A stretch of 64,000 nucleotides of DNA from Corynebacterium suranareeae (GCF_002355155.1 NZ_AP017369.1:1116001-1180000), one strand, 5' to 3'. Positions 36,468 to 45,301 are shown, counted from the first letter of the stretch. Numbers and translations: made by a program. Notes: a model not told the origin generated them from the letters alone.

Positions 36468-37562
36468 GTGGTACAGCCCCAAGAACATCTCGATGCAACG
36501 TTGATCGCCGCGGACACCCATGACGGCATCAGCGATTCCGGCGAGCTTAAGCAACGTTTGAGTTTCAAGGGATGGAAATATGCCTTGAGTCGTACTGTAA
36601 AAGATGTTATTCCTGATGGCTTGCTTGATTTGGCAGCGCTGTTGACGTTCTTTTCTATCCTCTCCCTGGCTCCGGCAGTGCTGCTGGGGTATTCGGCGAT
36701 CACGATATTTTTGGCTAGTGATTCCACTGAAATTTTGCATCTTGTGCGTGATCTTGTCTCGCAAAATATGCCTGAAGACCAAGCGCAAGTGGTGCTGAGC
36801 GTTATTGATTCGATTGCAGGTTCCGCCACTGCTGGACAAGTGGGAGCTATTGTCGGTTCGATCGTGGCGCTGTGGACCTCATCTGCTTATGTTCGTGCTT
36901 TTTCCAGGTGTGCCAATGCCGTTTATGGCCGCAGCGAAGGCCGAACATTGTTGAAACAGTGGGGGATGATGCTCCTGCTCAACCTCGGATTATTGCTTGG
37001 AATCATCATCATTTTGGTGTCGTGGGTGGTCAACGAAACGTTAGTCATGGGACTACTTGCCCCCATCGCAGAACCACTACACCTTACCGAAGAGCTAAGT
37101 TTCCTAACCGATAAGTTCATGCCGATTTGGGTATGGGTGCGCTGGCCGGTGATTGTGGTGGTGCTCATTATGTTTGTAGCCACCCTCTATTATTGGGCCC
37201 CTAACGCAAAGCCGTGGAGATTCAGGTGGCTTAGCCTGGGATCTTTTTTAGCCATTGTAGGAATCATTATTGCTGGTATTGGCCTGAATTTCTATTTCAC
37301 AACGTTCGCTGCGTTTAGTTCTTATGGGGCAGTGGGATCATTGCTCGCGGTGTTTATAGCGCTGTGGATTTTTAATATTTGTTTGATTATTGGTCTGAAA
37401 ATTGACGTTGAAATCAGTCGCGCACGCCAGCTCCAAGCGGGCATGTCGGCAGAGGCCCATAGCCTGGTTCCACCGCGTTCAATTGATGCGGTGGCAAAAA
37501 TGAAGCAGCGCCAGCAGCGCTTAACGGAGCAGGCTAAGGCTTTTAGGGAAGAGAGCAATTAA
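36468..37562 (+). CDS. YihY/BrkB-family membrane protein
   Basis: 364-residue protein of the family once called ribonuclease BN, now regarded as envelope proteins of unknown function. A cytosolic N-terminus (about 45 residues) is followed by six helices with the family signature LAALLTFFSILSLAPAVLL and SSAYVRAFSRCANAVYG. The C-terminal cytosolic tail is Gln/Arg-rich (MKQRQQRLTEQAKAFREESN). GTG start with TATGAC upstream and no SD, probably leaderless. The last 63 bp of this gene are repeated at 41584-41646. Confidence 0.85.
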   Translation: MVQPQEHLDATLIAADTHDGISDSGELKQRLSFKGWKYALSRTVKDVIPDGLLDLAALLTFFSILSLAPAVLLGYSAITIFLASDSTEILHLVRDLVSQNMPEDQAQVVLSVIDSIAGSATAGQVGAIVGSIVALWTSSAYVRAFSRCANAVYGRSEGRTLLKQWGMMLLLNLGLLLGIIIILVSWVVNETLVMGLLAPIAEPLHLTEELSFLTDKFMPIWVWVRWPVIVVVLIMFVATLYYWAPNAKPWRFRWLSLGSFLAIVGIIIAGIGLNFYFTTFAAFSSYGAVGSLLAVFIALWIFNICLIIGLKIDVEISRARQLQAGMSAEAHSLVPPRSIDAVAKMKQRQQRLTEQAKAFREESN

Positions 37563-37583
37563 AAAATTGCTTGTCGACGCCCC
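37500..37583. repeat. Direct repeat, left boundary of the 37.5-41.7 kb island
   Basis: 84 bp covering the end of the yihY-like gene, its stop codon, a small AGCAATT / AATTGCT hairpin and GTCGACGCCCC. It recurs at 41584-41668 with about four differences. Confidence 0.9.
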
Positions 37584-37611
37584 GTTCCTCTCAGATCGAG
37601 TAACTGCTGGT

Positions 37612-38361
37612 CTAAAGCATTTGTGTGCTAATTCTTCGAGCTGCTTGTAGTACCAAAGATTGGTGCTCGAGGATTGCACTTTCATTGATTAGACCGTCGT
37701 GTCCAGCAATGCTGATTGTTGCAATCACTTCATCATGTCCGTTTCGAATTGGAGCAGTCAGGCTTACTGTGCCACGGCTTCGTTCGGACGAGCTGACAAA
37801 GTAATCAGTTTCGTGAATGTTTGCTAGATCTTGTCGCAGTGTTTCAGCGGTTTGTATTTCTCCATCTGCCAAGTGAAACGGTTCGTAATTGTTGACTATT
37901 TCATCTCGTTTTTCCTGATCCATAAAGGCTAGGAGTACTTTTCCACCACCAAGGGTGAGTGAGAGGAGTTGGCCAATGGGAAATTCGTAGCCAAGTGCGT
38001 TGGGGGCTTCAATGCGAGAAATTAGTACGCGTTGATCGCCACTAGGTACAAAAACTGATGATGTCAGAGATGAAATGGATGCAACCTCACGCAAAATCGG
38101 CGGTGAAATAAGAGCTAGCCGATCTTGGAGCTGGAATGCATGTGCATGTGGGAGAACCTGGGGTCCAAGTGTGTATCCGGTGGGGGACATCTTGAGATAG
38201 TCGCGTTTTTCTAAAGTTCCGAGAATGCGCTTCGTCGTGGCGATGTGGAGACCTGTCGCCTTGGAGATCTGCGTGAGTGTTAACGGGTCGGTTGATGAAG
38301 ACACGCTTTCGATGACATCGAGGGCTCGCTCTAATGTTCGACCCTGATTTCCTTCTGCCAT
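37612..38361 (-). CDS. IclR-family transcriptional regulator
   Basis: 249 residues. N-terminal winged helix (about 8-65: LTLTQISKATGLHIATTKRILGTL) and C-terminal GAF-like effector domain with the conserved GGGKVLLAF and SRGTVSLTAPI. The ATG at 38361 is chosen over the longer frame because it has AAGGAGG 6 nt upstream. Divergent from the dehydrogenase-aldolase gene, with a 183-bp control region between them. IclR regulators of this layout usually control the divergent catabolic operon and respond to its substrate. Confidence 0.9.
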   Translation of the reverse strand: MAEGNQGRTLERALDVIESVSSSTDPLTLTQISKATGLHIATTKRILGTLEKRDYLKMSPTGYTLGPQVLPHAHAFQLQDRLALISPPILREVASISSLTSSVFVPSGDQRVLISRIEAPNALGYEFPIGQLLSLTLGGGKVLLAFMDQEKRDEIVNNYEPFHLADGEIQTAETLRQDLANIHETDYFVSSSERSRGTVSLTAPIRNGHDEVIATISIAGHDGLINESAILEHQSLVLQAARRISTQML

Positions 38362-38460
38362 TTTATGCCTCCTTCTAGGCACTGGGTGGACTTTAAGTAT
38401 GTTCCACATCTCTGTGCGAAACAAGATATCACTCAAAGATAAAAGATTTCAAAGTCACTA

Positions 38461-38515
38461 TTGACAACTTTGTGAGCAGTACGTCACAATGACTCTCATC
38501 ACTTCATCAAGTGAT
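38461..38515 (+). promoter_or_regulatory. Promoter and overlapping palindromic operator of the catabolic operon
   Basis: TTGACA (38461-38466), 18-bp spacer and CACAAT (38485-38490) form a good promoter. ATCACTT-CATC-AAGTGAT at 38498-38515 is a perfect 7-bp inverted repeat lying over the expected start of transcription. A half-similar ATCA-TCTAG-TGAT follows at about 38524-38535. IclR binding here is inferred. Confidence 0.6.
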
Positions 38516-38544
38516 AGGAATTATCATCTAGTGATAGAGGGGTT

Positions 38545-39900
38545 ATGAAAGTAGCAGTTTTAGGTCTCGGCGAAGCGGGAATCATGTATTCCCAGGCATT
38601 TGCAGAGGCCGGTTGTGAGGTACGTGGTTTCGATATTCGGCAGGTAGCAGTGCCTGAAGGGGTCACTTTTGTCCCCTCGGTGGCAGAAGCTGTGCATAAT
38701 GCCGACCTGATTTTGAGTCTTGTCACCTCCCGCGGAGCGCTTGCTGTTGCACAAGAAGTGCGTGAATCGGTTACATCAGCTGCCGTGTATATTGATCTAA
38801 ATTCCGCATCACCTGCAAAGAAGCTCGAGGTTCAAGATGCACTTGATGGATCCGTCAAAATGGTTGATGGTGCAGTAATTGGCTCTGTGATGAAATACGG
38901 TGCGAAGGTGCATTTGTTGTTGTCTGGAGAATTTGCACAAGAAGCTGCAGAATCTATGTCCGTGATCGGCTCAGACGCAGAGGCTATTGGTGGAGCTGTT
39001 GGCGATGCATCACAACGCAAGTTGCTTCGTAGTGTTTTCATGAAGGGTCTTGGTGCACTGATTGCGGAAGCAATGCAAGCGGGTGAGGAAACCGGCCAAG
39101 TTAAATGGATGCGAACCCAGATTGCCAATGAGCTTATAGATGGTGAAGCCACGCTGGATCGCCTTAATGACGGCACAAAAATCCATGCATTGCGTAGGGC
39201 ACATGAGTTGAAAGATAGCCTTGATCAACTCCAACTAAATGCATGTGAATCACTTAATTGGCCAGTGACCCGTGGCGCACTTGATGTACATAAGTACTGG
39301 GCACGCACAACAGGATCAAGCATTGTGGAAGAACTGGCGCAGGTCCCTACTGCAGCGCTTGGTGATGGTGGAGATCGTTTAGGTGTCGTGCATTCGTCAA
39401 TCAAACAGACATGGAAGTCCCGCGCGATAGCTGGCAAAGCATTTACGGTATACACCAGAGAAGGCGACAATCAGGCTATACACCGAGCACTTAAAGAAGC
39501 AGCTCCTGGGGATATTCTCGTTGTATCTGGTGGCGGATTCACCGAGCGCGCCCTGATGGGCGAACTAATTGCACAACGAGCACAAAACGCGGGAATCATC
39601 GGGATGGTTATCGATGGCGCTGTCCGAGATGTTGATGAATTGGAAAAACTCGACTTCCCAGTGTGGGCGGCAGGCGTTTCACCAGCAGGACCATACAAAC
39701 ACGGCCCAGGCCGACTAGGAGTACCAGTTTCCATCGGAGGGGTTGTCTGCCAACACCGCGACTTCGTCGTTGCCGATGCTGATGGTGTGGTTGTAATTCC
39801 TGGCGAAAGTGCAGAACAACATCTTCATGCAGGTTTAGCCGTGGTGGCAGATGAAGCTTCCAGGCGTGAACTTATTCGTGCAACAGTCCCGGTCACCTAA
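38545..39900 (+). CDS. Fusion: NAD(P)-dependent hydroxyacid dehydrogenase + RraA-type aldolase
   Basis: 451 residues. The N-terminal half (1-240) is a beta-hydroxyacid dehydrogenase-like module: Rossmann GLGEAG (7-12), LILSLVTSRGALAVA, YIDLNSASPAKKLE, and a helical C-domain with MKGLGALIAEAM, as in the DUF1932-type branch. The C-terminal half (about 250-451) is a full RraA/HMG-aldolase domain: GDILVVSGGGFTERALMGELIA and DGAVRD with Arg361-Asp362. The pairing suggests oxidation of a hydroxyacid to an oxo acid that the second domain cleaves to pyruvate plus another product. Followed 29 bp later by a TRAP permease. GAGGGG before the ATG. Confidence 0.85.
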   Translation: MKVAVLGLGEAGIMYSQAFAEAGCEVRGFDIRQVAVPEGVTFVPSVAEAVHNADLILSLVTSRGALAVAQEVRESVTSAAVYIDLNSASPAKKLEVQDALDGSVKMVDGAVIGSVMKYGAKVHLLLSGEFAQEAAESMSVIGSDAEAIGGAVGDASQRKLLRSVFMKGLGALIAEAMQAGEETGQVKWMRTQIANELIDGEATLDRLNDGTKIHALRRAHELKDSLDQLQLNACESLNWPVTRGALDVHKYWARTTGSSIVEELAQVPTAALGDGGDRLGVVHSSIKQTWKSRAIAGKAFTVYTREGDNQAIHRALKEAAPGDILVVSGGGFTERALMGELIAQRAQNAGIIGMVIDGAVRDVDELEKLDFPVWAAGVSPAGPYKHGPGRLGVPVSIGGVVCQHRDFVVADADGVVVIPGESAEQHLHAGLAVVADEASRRELIRATVPVT

Positions 39901-39929
39901 GACCTAAGAAAAAGAAAGGAGGAAAGTCA

Positions 39930-41279
39930 ATGCCTATTGCGCTGATTGCTCTTGCAGTATTTATTGCCGTCATTGTTGTGTGGAATGTTGTATTCAAACG
40001 AAACATGGCCGAAGCTATGATCGTTGGTTTTCTTGCCACACTATTATTCGCGGGTAAAGATGCACCGCGTTTTGTGGTTGAGGCGCTGCGGGAAGCCGTG
40101 GAGAATGAAGTCCTGTTTGCAGCTGCAGCTTTCGTATTCATGACGTATTTTGTGCAAAAGACTGGCGTCATGGATCGGCTTGTCGGAATCCTCAGCTCAC
40201 TTTTAGGACGACTTCCAGGTGGGCCAGCACTGGTTGACACTGTAGCTTCCGGCGCGATGGGAGCATTGGCTGGTGGATCCAACACTGGTAATGCGGCAGC
40301 CAGTGGTTCGATCACTGGGCCTTGGATGGTTAAAACTGGATGGACTCCGCACCGTGCAGCTACGATCATCGCAGGTAATGCAGGTTTGGGGGCGGCGTTG
40401 CCTCCCAGTGCATCAATGGTGATCATGATTGGTTTTGCAGGTTCAATGGTCACAACCAGCCAGGTGTACATGGCGTTATTAGTGGCTGGTCTTTACCAGG
40501 TAGTGTATCGAATCTTTTTAACTGGTTGGTTTGTGTTCCGTGACGGTATCAAAGCCGAAACACATAGTGATCATGTTCCTTTGAGGAAGTCCTGGAAGCA
40601 GGGTTGGCCATCAACACTAATCTTTATTGGTGCGATTCTTCCGATTTTGTTGACTGTTGGCCCATTGGCTAATTACCTCAGCAACACGAGCGTTGGAGAG
40701 TCCATGGGGAATATTTCCCTTATTATGTGGATTCCATTGCTTATTATCTTTATCTCTGGTGTTGTGGCTTGGCGTGAACTGCCGAGGTCTCCGAAGGCTT
40801 GGTGGTCTTTCATGGGAGATGGCGTGCCGCAGTTCTATACCATTGGAACAATTTTGTTCTTCGCTATTCTGGCCAGTGAGGTCCTTGCTTCTTTGGGGCT
40901 GGATCAAGATGTCAATATGGTCTTGGATGGACTGAATTTGCCGTTGTGGCTTCTAGTTGCACTGGTAGGCTTGTTGGTGGTGTTGGTTGCAGGACCTTTG
41001 TCATCGTCGGCAACATTGAGTGCGGTTGGCCAGGTTTCTTTGTTCGCCATGGTCGGTGCAGGTGTTGAACCAATCTTGGCTCTAATTGCTATTTTGGTTT
41101 TCGCTTCCACTGAAGGTGCATCTCCTCCAGCTTCAGGTTCTATCTTCGTAGCCTGCGGTATTACTGGGGCTAGACCTGAAAAGACGTTTATTCCGCTCGT
41201 TGTTTATTACGTTGTTCCATTCTTCTTCCTTGGTGTGTTTATTGCACTTGGAATTATCCCCGTGCCCACAGGAGGCTAA
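39930..41279 (+). CDS. TRAP transporter large permease (DctM-like)
   Basis: 449-residue, about 12-helix sodium- or proton-coupled permease of the DctM type. Diagnostic stretch: VQKTGVMDRLVGILSSLLG, GALAGGSNTGNAAASGSI and AGLGAALPPSASMVIM, mirrored in the second half by SATLSAVGQV and STEGASPPASGSIF, the two substrate/sodium loops. An excellent ribosome site AAAGGAGG precedes the ATG. No DctP binding protein is encoded nearby; only a small two-helix protein follows. Likely imports the substrate of the upstream fusion enzyme. Confidence 0.8.
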   Translation: MPIALIALAVFIAVIVVWNVVFKRNMAEAMIVGFLATLLFAGKDAPRFVVEALREAVENEVLFAAAAFVFMTYFVQKTGVMDRLVGILSSLLGRLPGGPALVDTVASGAMGALAGGSNTGNAAASGSITGPWMVKTGWTPHRAATIIAGNAGLGAALPPSASMVIMIGFAGSMVTTSQVYMALLVAGLYQVVYRIFLTGWFVFRDGIKAETHSDHVPLRKSWKQGWPSTLIFIGAILPILLTVGPLANYLSNTSVGESMGNISLIMWIPLLIIFISGVVAWRELPRSPKAWWSFMGDGVPQFYTIGTILFFAILASEVLASLGLDQDVNMVLDGLNLPLWLLVALVGLLVVLVAGPLSSSATLSAVGQVSLFAMVGAGVEPILALIAILVFASTEGASPPASGSIFVACGITGARPEKTFIPLVVYYVVPFFFLGVFIALGIIPVPTGG

Positions 41280-41282
41280 ATC

Positions 41283-41540
41283 ATGAAACAGTCAATTAAT
41301 CAGACAACAAAGTTTCTATTTGCACTCTCGATTAGTGTCTTCTTTGTCCTCGGTTTCCTCATCGTTGGTGGGCAAGCGGTAGGACTGGTTATTCAGAACT
41401 CAGCACTTATTTCTCGTTCATATGAGTTATTTGCTGTTCCCTCCATTTCGATGGCTGTTATCGCCGGTCTCATGGGATATATCAACTACAACACGATCGA
41501 AAAGCCAGCCTTTAAAGATCTAGAAGACGAAGAAGACTAG
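41283..41540 (+). CDS. Small two-helix membrane protein, possible TRAP partner
   Basis: 85 residues; two hydrophobic segments (about 10-35 and 50-68) and an acidic C-terminus (KDLEDEED). Starts 3 bp after the TRAP permease stop, so it is translated with it. DctQ subunits normally have four helices and about 160 residues; this would be a half-size analogue or an unrelated accessory subunit. Not recognised from any family. Confidence 0.65.
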   Translation: MKQSINQTTKFLFALSISVFFVLGFLIVGGQAVGLVIQNSALISRSYELFAVPSISMAVIAGLMGYINYNTIEKPAFKDLEDEED

Positions 41541-41583
41541 GCAGCGGCCTGCTTTTTCAAGGCACCCAGTCAATGTGAATTGA

Positions 41584-41668
41584 GATGAAGCAGCGCCAAC
41601 AGCGTTTAACGGAGCAGGCTAAAGCTTTTAGGGAAGAGAGCAATTAGAAAAATTGCTTGTCGACGCCC
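41584..41668. repeat. Direct repeat, right boundary of the island
   Basis: Copy of 37500-37583 (about 95% identical), with the last 20 codons of the yihY-like gene but no gene body in front of it. The 181-bp gap 41541-41721 holds this repeat and then the promoter region of the next gene. Confidence 0.9.
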
Positions 41669-41721
41669 CCTCCTGTTTCCTGTACCGTGAGGGTTATCAC
41701 AGTAATTAGGAAGGGTTAATA

Positions 41722-41991
41722 ATGAAGATCCGTCATCGTGTCCTCATAGCGTGCGCTGCAATAGTCCCTCTTGTGTTTTCCACAAATGCAACTGCGAATG
41801 CGCAAGATTTGGTCCAAACCTCCAATGAAGCTGTTGTTGCATCTACTTACGGTCAGTTGCAGAATCCAATAGTGGCTCCGTTTGCCATATTTTCAACCAT
41901 GTCGGTGTTAACGGCACACTTCTTTGTGTGGTGTCCAGTGGCAACAAACTCAGGGTGGATTGACCCCTACTCAGGCGAGTGTACGTTCTAA
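41722..41991 (+). CDS. Small secreted protein
   Basis: 89-residue exported protein of unknown function. Signal peptide 1-28 (basic MKIRHR, hydrophobic core, ATANAQD cleavage region). The mature part of about 60 residues has two Cys (WCPVATNSGWIDPYSGECTF), possibly one disulphide, and a short hydrophobic stretch (VAPFAIFSTMSVL). AGGAAGGG precedes the ATG. Confidence 0.65.
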   Translation: MKIRHRVLIACAAIVPLVFSTNATANAQDLVQTSNEAVVASTYGQLQNPIVAPFAIFSTMSVLTAHFFVWCPVATNSGWIDPYSGECTF

Positions 41992-42121
41992 CCATGAAAA
42001 CCGGGTAAAGGTTTAACTCCCGGGGAACTTTGTCACTTTTGTCGATCAGTTGTTTCAAGTCAGCATTACCTAAGTTAGGCTGTGAAGAATTGAATTGATC
42101 TGACAACTAGACAGGGTTTTG

Positions 42122-43561
42122 ATGACAACAACACACACTGCCTCAAGCATTCTGCGGAGAATGATTAGGCGACAGTGGGGCAAAGTTGCCTTCGGTGCTT
42201 TTTTCTTGGGGCTGTGGCAGCTTTCAGAAGCATTGGTTCCGATCGCAATTGGTGTGATTGTTGATCATGCAGTGCTGCCACGGGATTTCAGGCTCCTAAT
42301 TATTGGTCTTGTTGCCTTTGCTCTGTTGTTTGTGGTGCTGAGTTTTTCTTATCGCTTCGGCTCGCGGGCACTTAATAAGGCAGTGAACTTTGAATCCCAT
42401 GCGTTGCGTGTGGAGGTGGCAGATCATGCGCTGAAAAACTTAGATCCTAAGAGTTTGGTTCCGGGTGAGGTGATGTCGCGTTCCACGGCGGATGCGGATT
42501 CCTCGACAAGGATTTTTAGTCAGATCGGCACGGGGGTGTCAGCTGCAACTGGCTTTCTAGGGGCAGCGGTTTATCTCCTCGTTAGTGATTGGCTAGTCGG
42601 GCTTTTGGTCTTAGTCTTAGTTCCGGTTATCTCTGGAATCGTTGCCTTAGCTAGTAAAGGAATTTCGCGGCGAAGTTTTAAACAGCAAGAAAAGTTAGCG
42701 GAATCTGGTGCGCAGGCAAGCGATATCATGATGGGTTTGCGCGTAATTAAGGCCATTGGTGGCGAGCGTTGGGCTGCGCAAACTTTTGAAAAGGCTTCGC
42801 AGGATTCAGCGAAAGCGGCGGTTGATACGGCTGTTGCTTCGGGAAAAGTTGCTGGCATCGGTGAGTTGTCCATTGCATTGAACTTGGCTGCCGTGTTGCT
42901 CTTGGCGGGGTGGAGGGTGACCACAGGGGAGTTGGGGCCAGGTCAGTTGATCGCCATTGTTGGTGTGGCGGTGTATTTGTCTGAGCCGATTCGATTGTTG
43001 AGTAACTCGATTAATGCATCCGCCATTGCTCATGGTGCGGCAGAGCGTGTGGCTACTTTCTTAAATCTCACTGCTGCTGAAGATGCAGGATCACACACCA
43101 TGGACATTAAAAAGGGAGAACTGGTTGTTGTTACTCCACCTGTTACTGCAGTGTCACAGGGCGACAATGTGCTAACCACGCCTCATGCTGCCGATATTTT
43201 CGAAGGCACGTTGCGGTCCAATATCTGCATGGATCACCACAAAGATACCCCTATTGATCCAGAGGTGATTAGCGCTTCTGGGCTAAGCGACATTATTGAG
43301 GCCGAGGGAATCGATGCACCGGTGAGGGATTCTGGTAGTAATCTTTCCGGTGGTCAGCGCCAGCGCGTGGCATTGGCCAGAGCGTTGCATGCCAATCCAG
43401 AGGTATTAGTACTGGTAGATCCCACAAGTGCAGTAGATTCTGTGACTGAGGTAGCTATCGCCCAAGGGGTTAAACAGTTGAGAGCTGGGAAGACAACGAT
43501 CATTGTGAGTTCTTCACCTGCTTTTTATAACTTGGCGGATCGGATGATTGCTGGTGAGTAA
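42122..43561 (+). CDS. ABC exporter subunit with degenerate nucleotide site
   Basis: 479 residues: six-helix type-I exporter membrane domain (1-320) then a shortened nucleotide domain. No Walker A exists: the segment where it should be reads ELVVVTPPVTAVSQGDN, and the Q-loop PHAADIFEGTLRSNI comes about 20 residues later, some 50 residues sooner than normal. The signature NLSGGQRQRVALARAL is perfect. Walker B reads VLVLVDPTSAVDS without the catalytic Glu. It can supply only a signature to the partner encoded next, whose start overlaps it. ATG at 42122 preferred to TTG at 42119. Confidence 0.85.
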   Translation: MTTTHTASSILRRMIRRQWGKVAFGAFFLGLWQLSEALVPIAIGVIVDHAVLPRDFRLLIIGLVAFALLFVVLSFSYRFGSRALNKAVNFESHALRVEVADHALKNLDPKSLVPGEVMSRSTADADSSTRIFSQIGTGVSAATGFLGAAVYLLVSDWLVGLLVLVLVPVISGIVALASKGISRRSFKQQEKLAESGAQASDIMMGLRVIKAIGGERWAAQTFEKASQDSAKAAVDTAVASGKVAGIGELSIALNLAAVLLLAGWRVTTGELGPGQLIAIVGVAVYLSEPIRLLSNSINASAIAHGAAERVATFLNLTAAEDAGSHTMDIKKGELVVVTPPVTAVSQGDNVLTTPHAADIFEGTLRSNICMDHHKDTPIDPEVISASGLSDIIEAEGIDAPVRDSGSNLSGGQRQRVALARALHANPEVLVLVDPTSAVDSVTEVAIAQGVKQLRAGKTTIIVSSSPAFYNLADRMIAGE

Positions 43562-45290
43562 GTTGATTGCGTCATCGACGCCGAAACAAGCGTTTAAAGC
43601 GGCCATTGCGGAGCTCAAGCCGTACAGGTTAAGGCTGGTGGGGGTTGTTTTTTGTGGTGTGTTCACCGCCGTGGCGGGGTTGGTAGGGCCATGGGCGGTG
43701 GGAGGGCTCGTCGATAAGCTGCTTGAATCCCCAAGCATGGACGACGTTGTAGCTTTCGCACTCCTGATCGTGGCTGGCGGCGTGGTTTCTGGCCTGGGCA
43801 CGTGGTGGGGTAGCGCGCTGTTGGCGCGCGCGTTGGAGCCCGCGATTGCCCGGTTGCGCGAAAAAGTGCTGCGTGCGGCGGTGAGCTTGGATGCCAACAC
43901 CGTGGAAACTGCCGGGCGCGGCGATGTAATTTCGCGTATTGCCGATGATTCGCGTGAGGTTTCTAATGCAGCGAGCACGGTTGTGCCGCTGATGGTTCAA
44001 GCTGGATTTACCGTGGTAATTTCCGCGTTCGGCATGGCTGCGGTGGATTGGCGGCTGGGCCTTGTTGGACTTGTGGCGATCCCGCTTTATTGGACCACGC
44101 TGCGCGTCTATCTTCCCAGGTCTGGGCCACTTTATACCCGTGAGCGCGAGGCTTTCGGTGTGCGCACGCAGCGCCTTGTTGGTGCGGTTGAAGGCGCGGA
44201 AACCTTGCGTGCGTTTCGGGCTGAGGACACTGAGTTGAAGCGAATTGATGCAGCGTCAGCGGAAGCTCGCGATATTTCCATTTCTGTTTTCAGGTTTTTA
44301 ACCTGGGCGTTTTCACGCAACAATCGCGCGGAATGCATCACGTTGATTCTCATTTTGGGCACAGGCTTTTACCTGTTCAACGCGGATTTAGTCACTGTCG
44401 GTGCCGTGTCCACAGCCGCGCTGATTTTCCATCGCCTTTTCGGCCCCATCGGCGTGCTGGTCGGCATGTTTTCCGACATCCAATCCGCCAGCGCATCGCT
44501 GATCCGCATGGTCGGCGTGATTAACACCGCCTCACACCAGGTCAGCGGCACCTTGCCGGCGCCTGCCAGCACCGCTTTATCGCTTTTCGACGTCTCCCAC
44601 CACTACCACACCGCTCCTGTTATTAAGAACGCATCCCTGCAGATTGCTGAAGGCGAGCGGATTGCGATAGTGGGGGCAACCGGTGCTGGAAAAAGTACGC
44701 TTGCCCTCATTGCAGCTGGTTTATTAACCCAAAGCTCTGGACGTGTGAGTCTTGGCGGTGTTGATTTTGCTGATATCGACCCAGACGAACTACGCAAAAA
44801 CATCGCGATGGTAAGTCAGGAAATCCACTGTTTTAGAGGCTCAGTTCTAGACAATGTGAAAATTGCGCGACCCGGAGCAACCGATGCCGAAGTAAAAGCA
44901 GTGCTTTCTGATTTAGATGATGCCTGGTTAGAGCGTTTACCTCAAGGCCTTGAAACCATTGTGGGCGATGGCGGATTCAGATTAACTTCAGTGGAAAACC
45001 AAATCATCGCTCTTGCTCGCGTTCATTTGGCGGATCCAGCGATCGTGATCCTAGATGAAGCCACCGCCGAATCAGGTTCAGATCATGCCAAACTGCTGGA
45101 AGAAGCAGCCCTGAAAGTAACCAAAGATCGCTCAGCGCTGGTCGTGGCTCACCGTCTTGATCAAGCACGAACCGCCGATCGCATCATTGTCATGGATTCC
45201 GGAGAAATCATAGAATCCGGAACTCATGAACAACTTCGAGCAATCGGCGGTCGTTATGAGGCGCTGTGGTCAGCGTGGTCTGCGCGGTAA
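43554..45290 (+). CDS. ABC exporter subunit with intact ATP-binding and degenerate signature
   Basis: 578 residues: exporter membrane domain plus full nucleotide domain. Walker A VGATGAGKST and Walker B AIVILDEATAES are intact, but the signature is lost (RLTSVENQIIALARV in place of LSGGQ). It complements the preceding gene, so the heterodimer would have exactly one composite ATP site. GTG at 43554 (8-nt overlap with the partner) is preferred; TTG at 43548 is possible. Substrate unknown. Confidence 0.85.
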   Translation: MSKLIASSTPKQAFKAAIAELKPYRLRLVGVVFCGVFTAVAGLVGPWAVGGLVDKLLESPSMDDVVAFALLIVAGGVVSGLGTWWGSALLARALEPAIARLREKVLRAAVSLDANTVETAGRGDVISRIADDSREVSNAASTVVPLMVQAGFTVVISAFGMAAVDWRLGLVGLVAIPLYWTTLRVYLPRSGPLYTREREAFGVRTQRLVGAVEGAETLRAFRAEDTELKRIDAASAEARDISISVFRFLTWAFSRNNRAECITLILILGTGFYLFNADLVTVGAVSTAALIFHRLFGPIGVLVGMFSDIQSASASLIRMVGVINTASHQVSGTLPAPASTALSLFDVSHHYHTAPVIKNASLQIAEGERIAIVGATGAGKSTLALIAAGLLTQSSGRVSLGGVDFADIDPDELRKNIAMVSQEIHCFRGSVLDNVKIARPGATDAEVKAVLSDLDDAWLERLPQGLETIVGDGGFRLTSVENQIIALARVHLADPAIVILDEATAESGSDHAKLLEEAALKVTKDRSALVVAHRLDQARTADRIIVMDSGEIIESGTHEQLRAIGGRYEALWSAWSAR

Positions 45291-45301
45291 TTTTGGGATA
45301 G

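Noticed and set aside
37500-41668. Island as a classical insertion sequence or integrative element
   Set aside because: No transposase, integrase or terminal inverted repeats are seen; only direct repeats of the host gene end.
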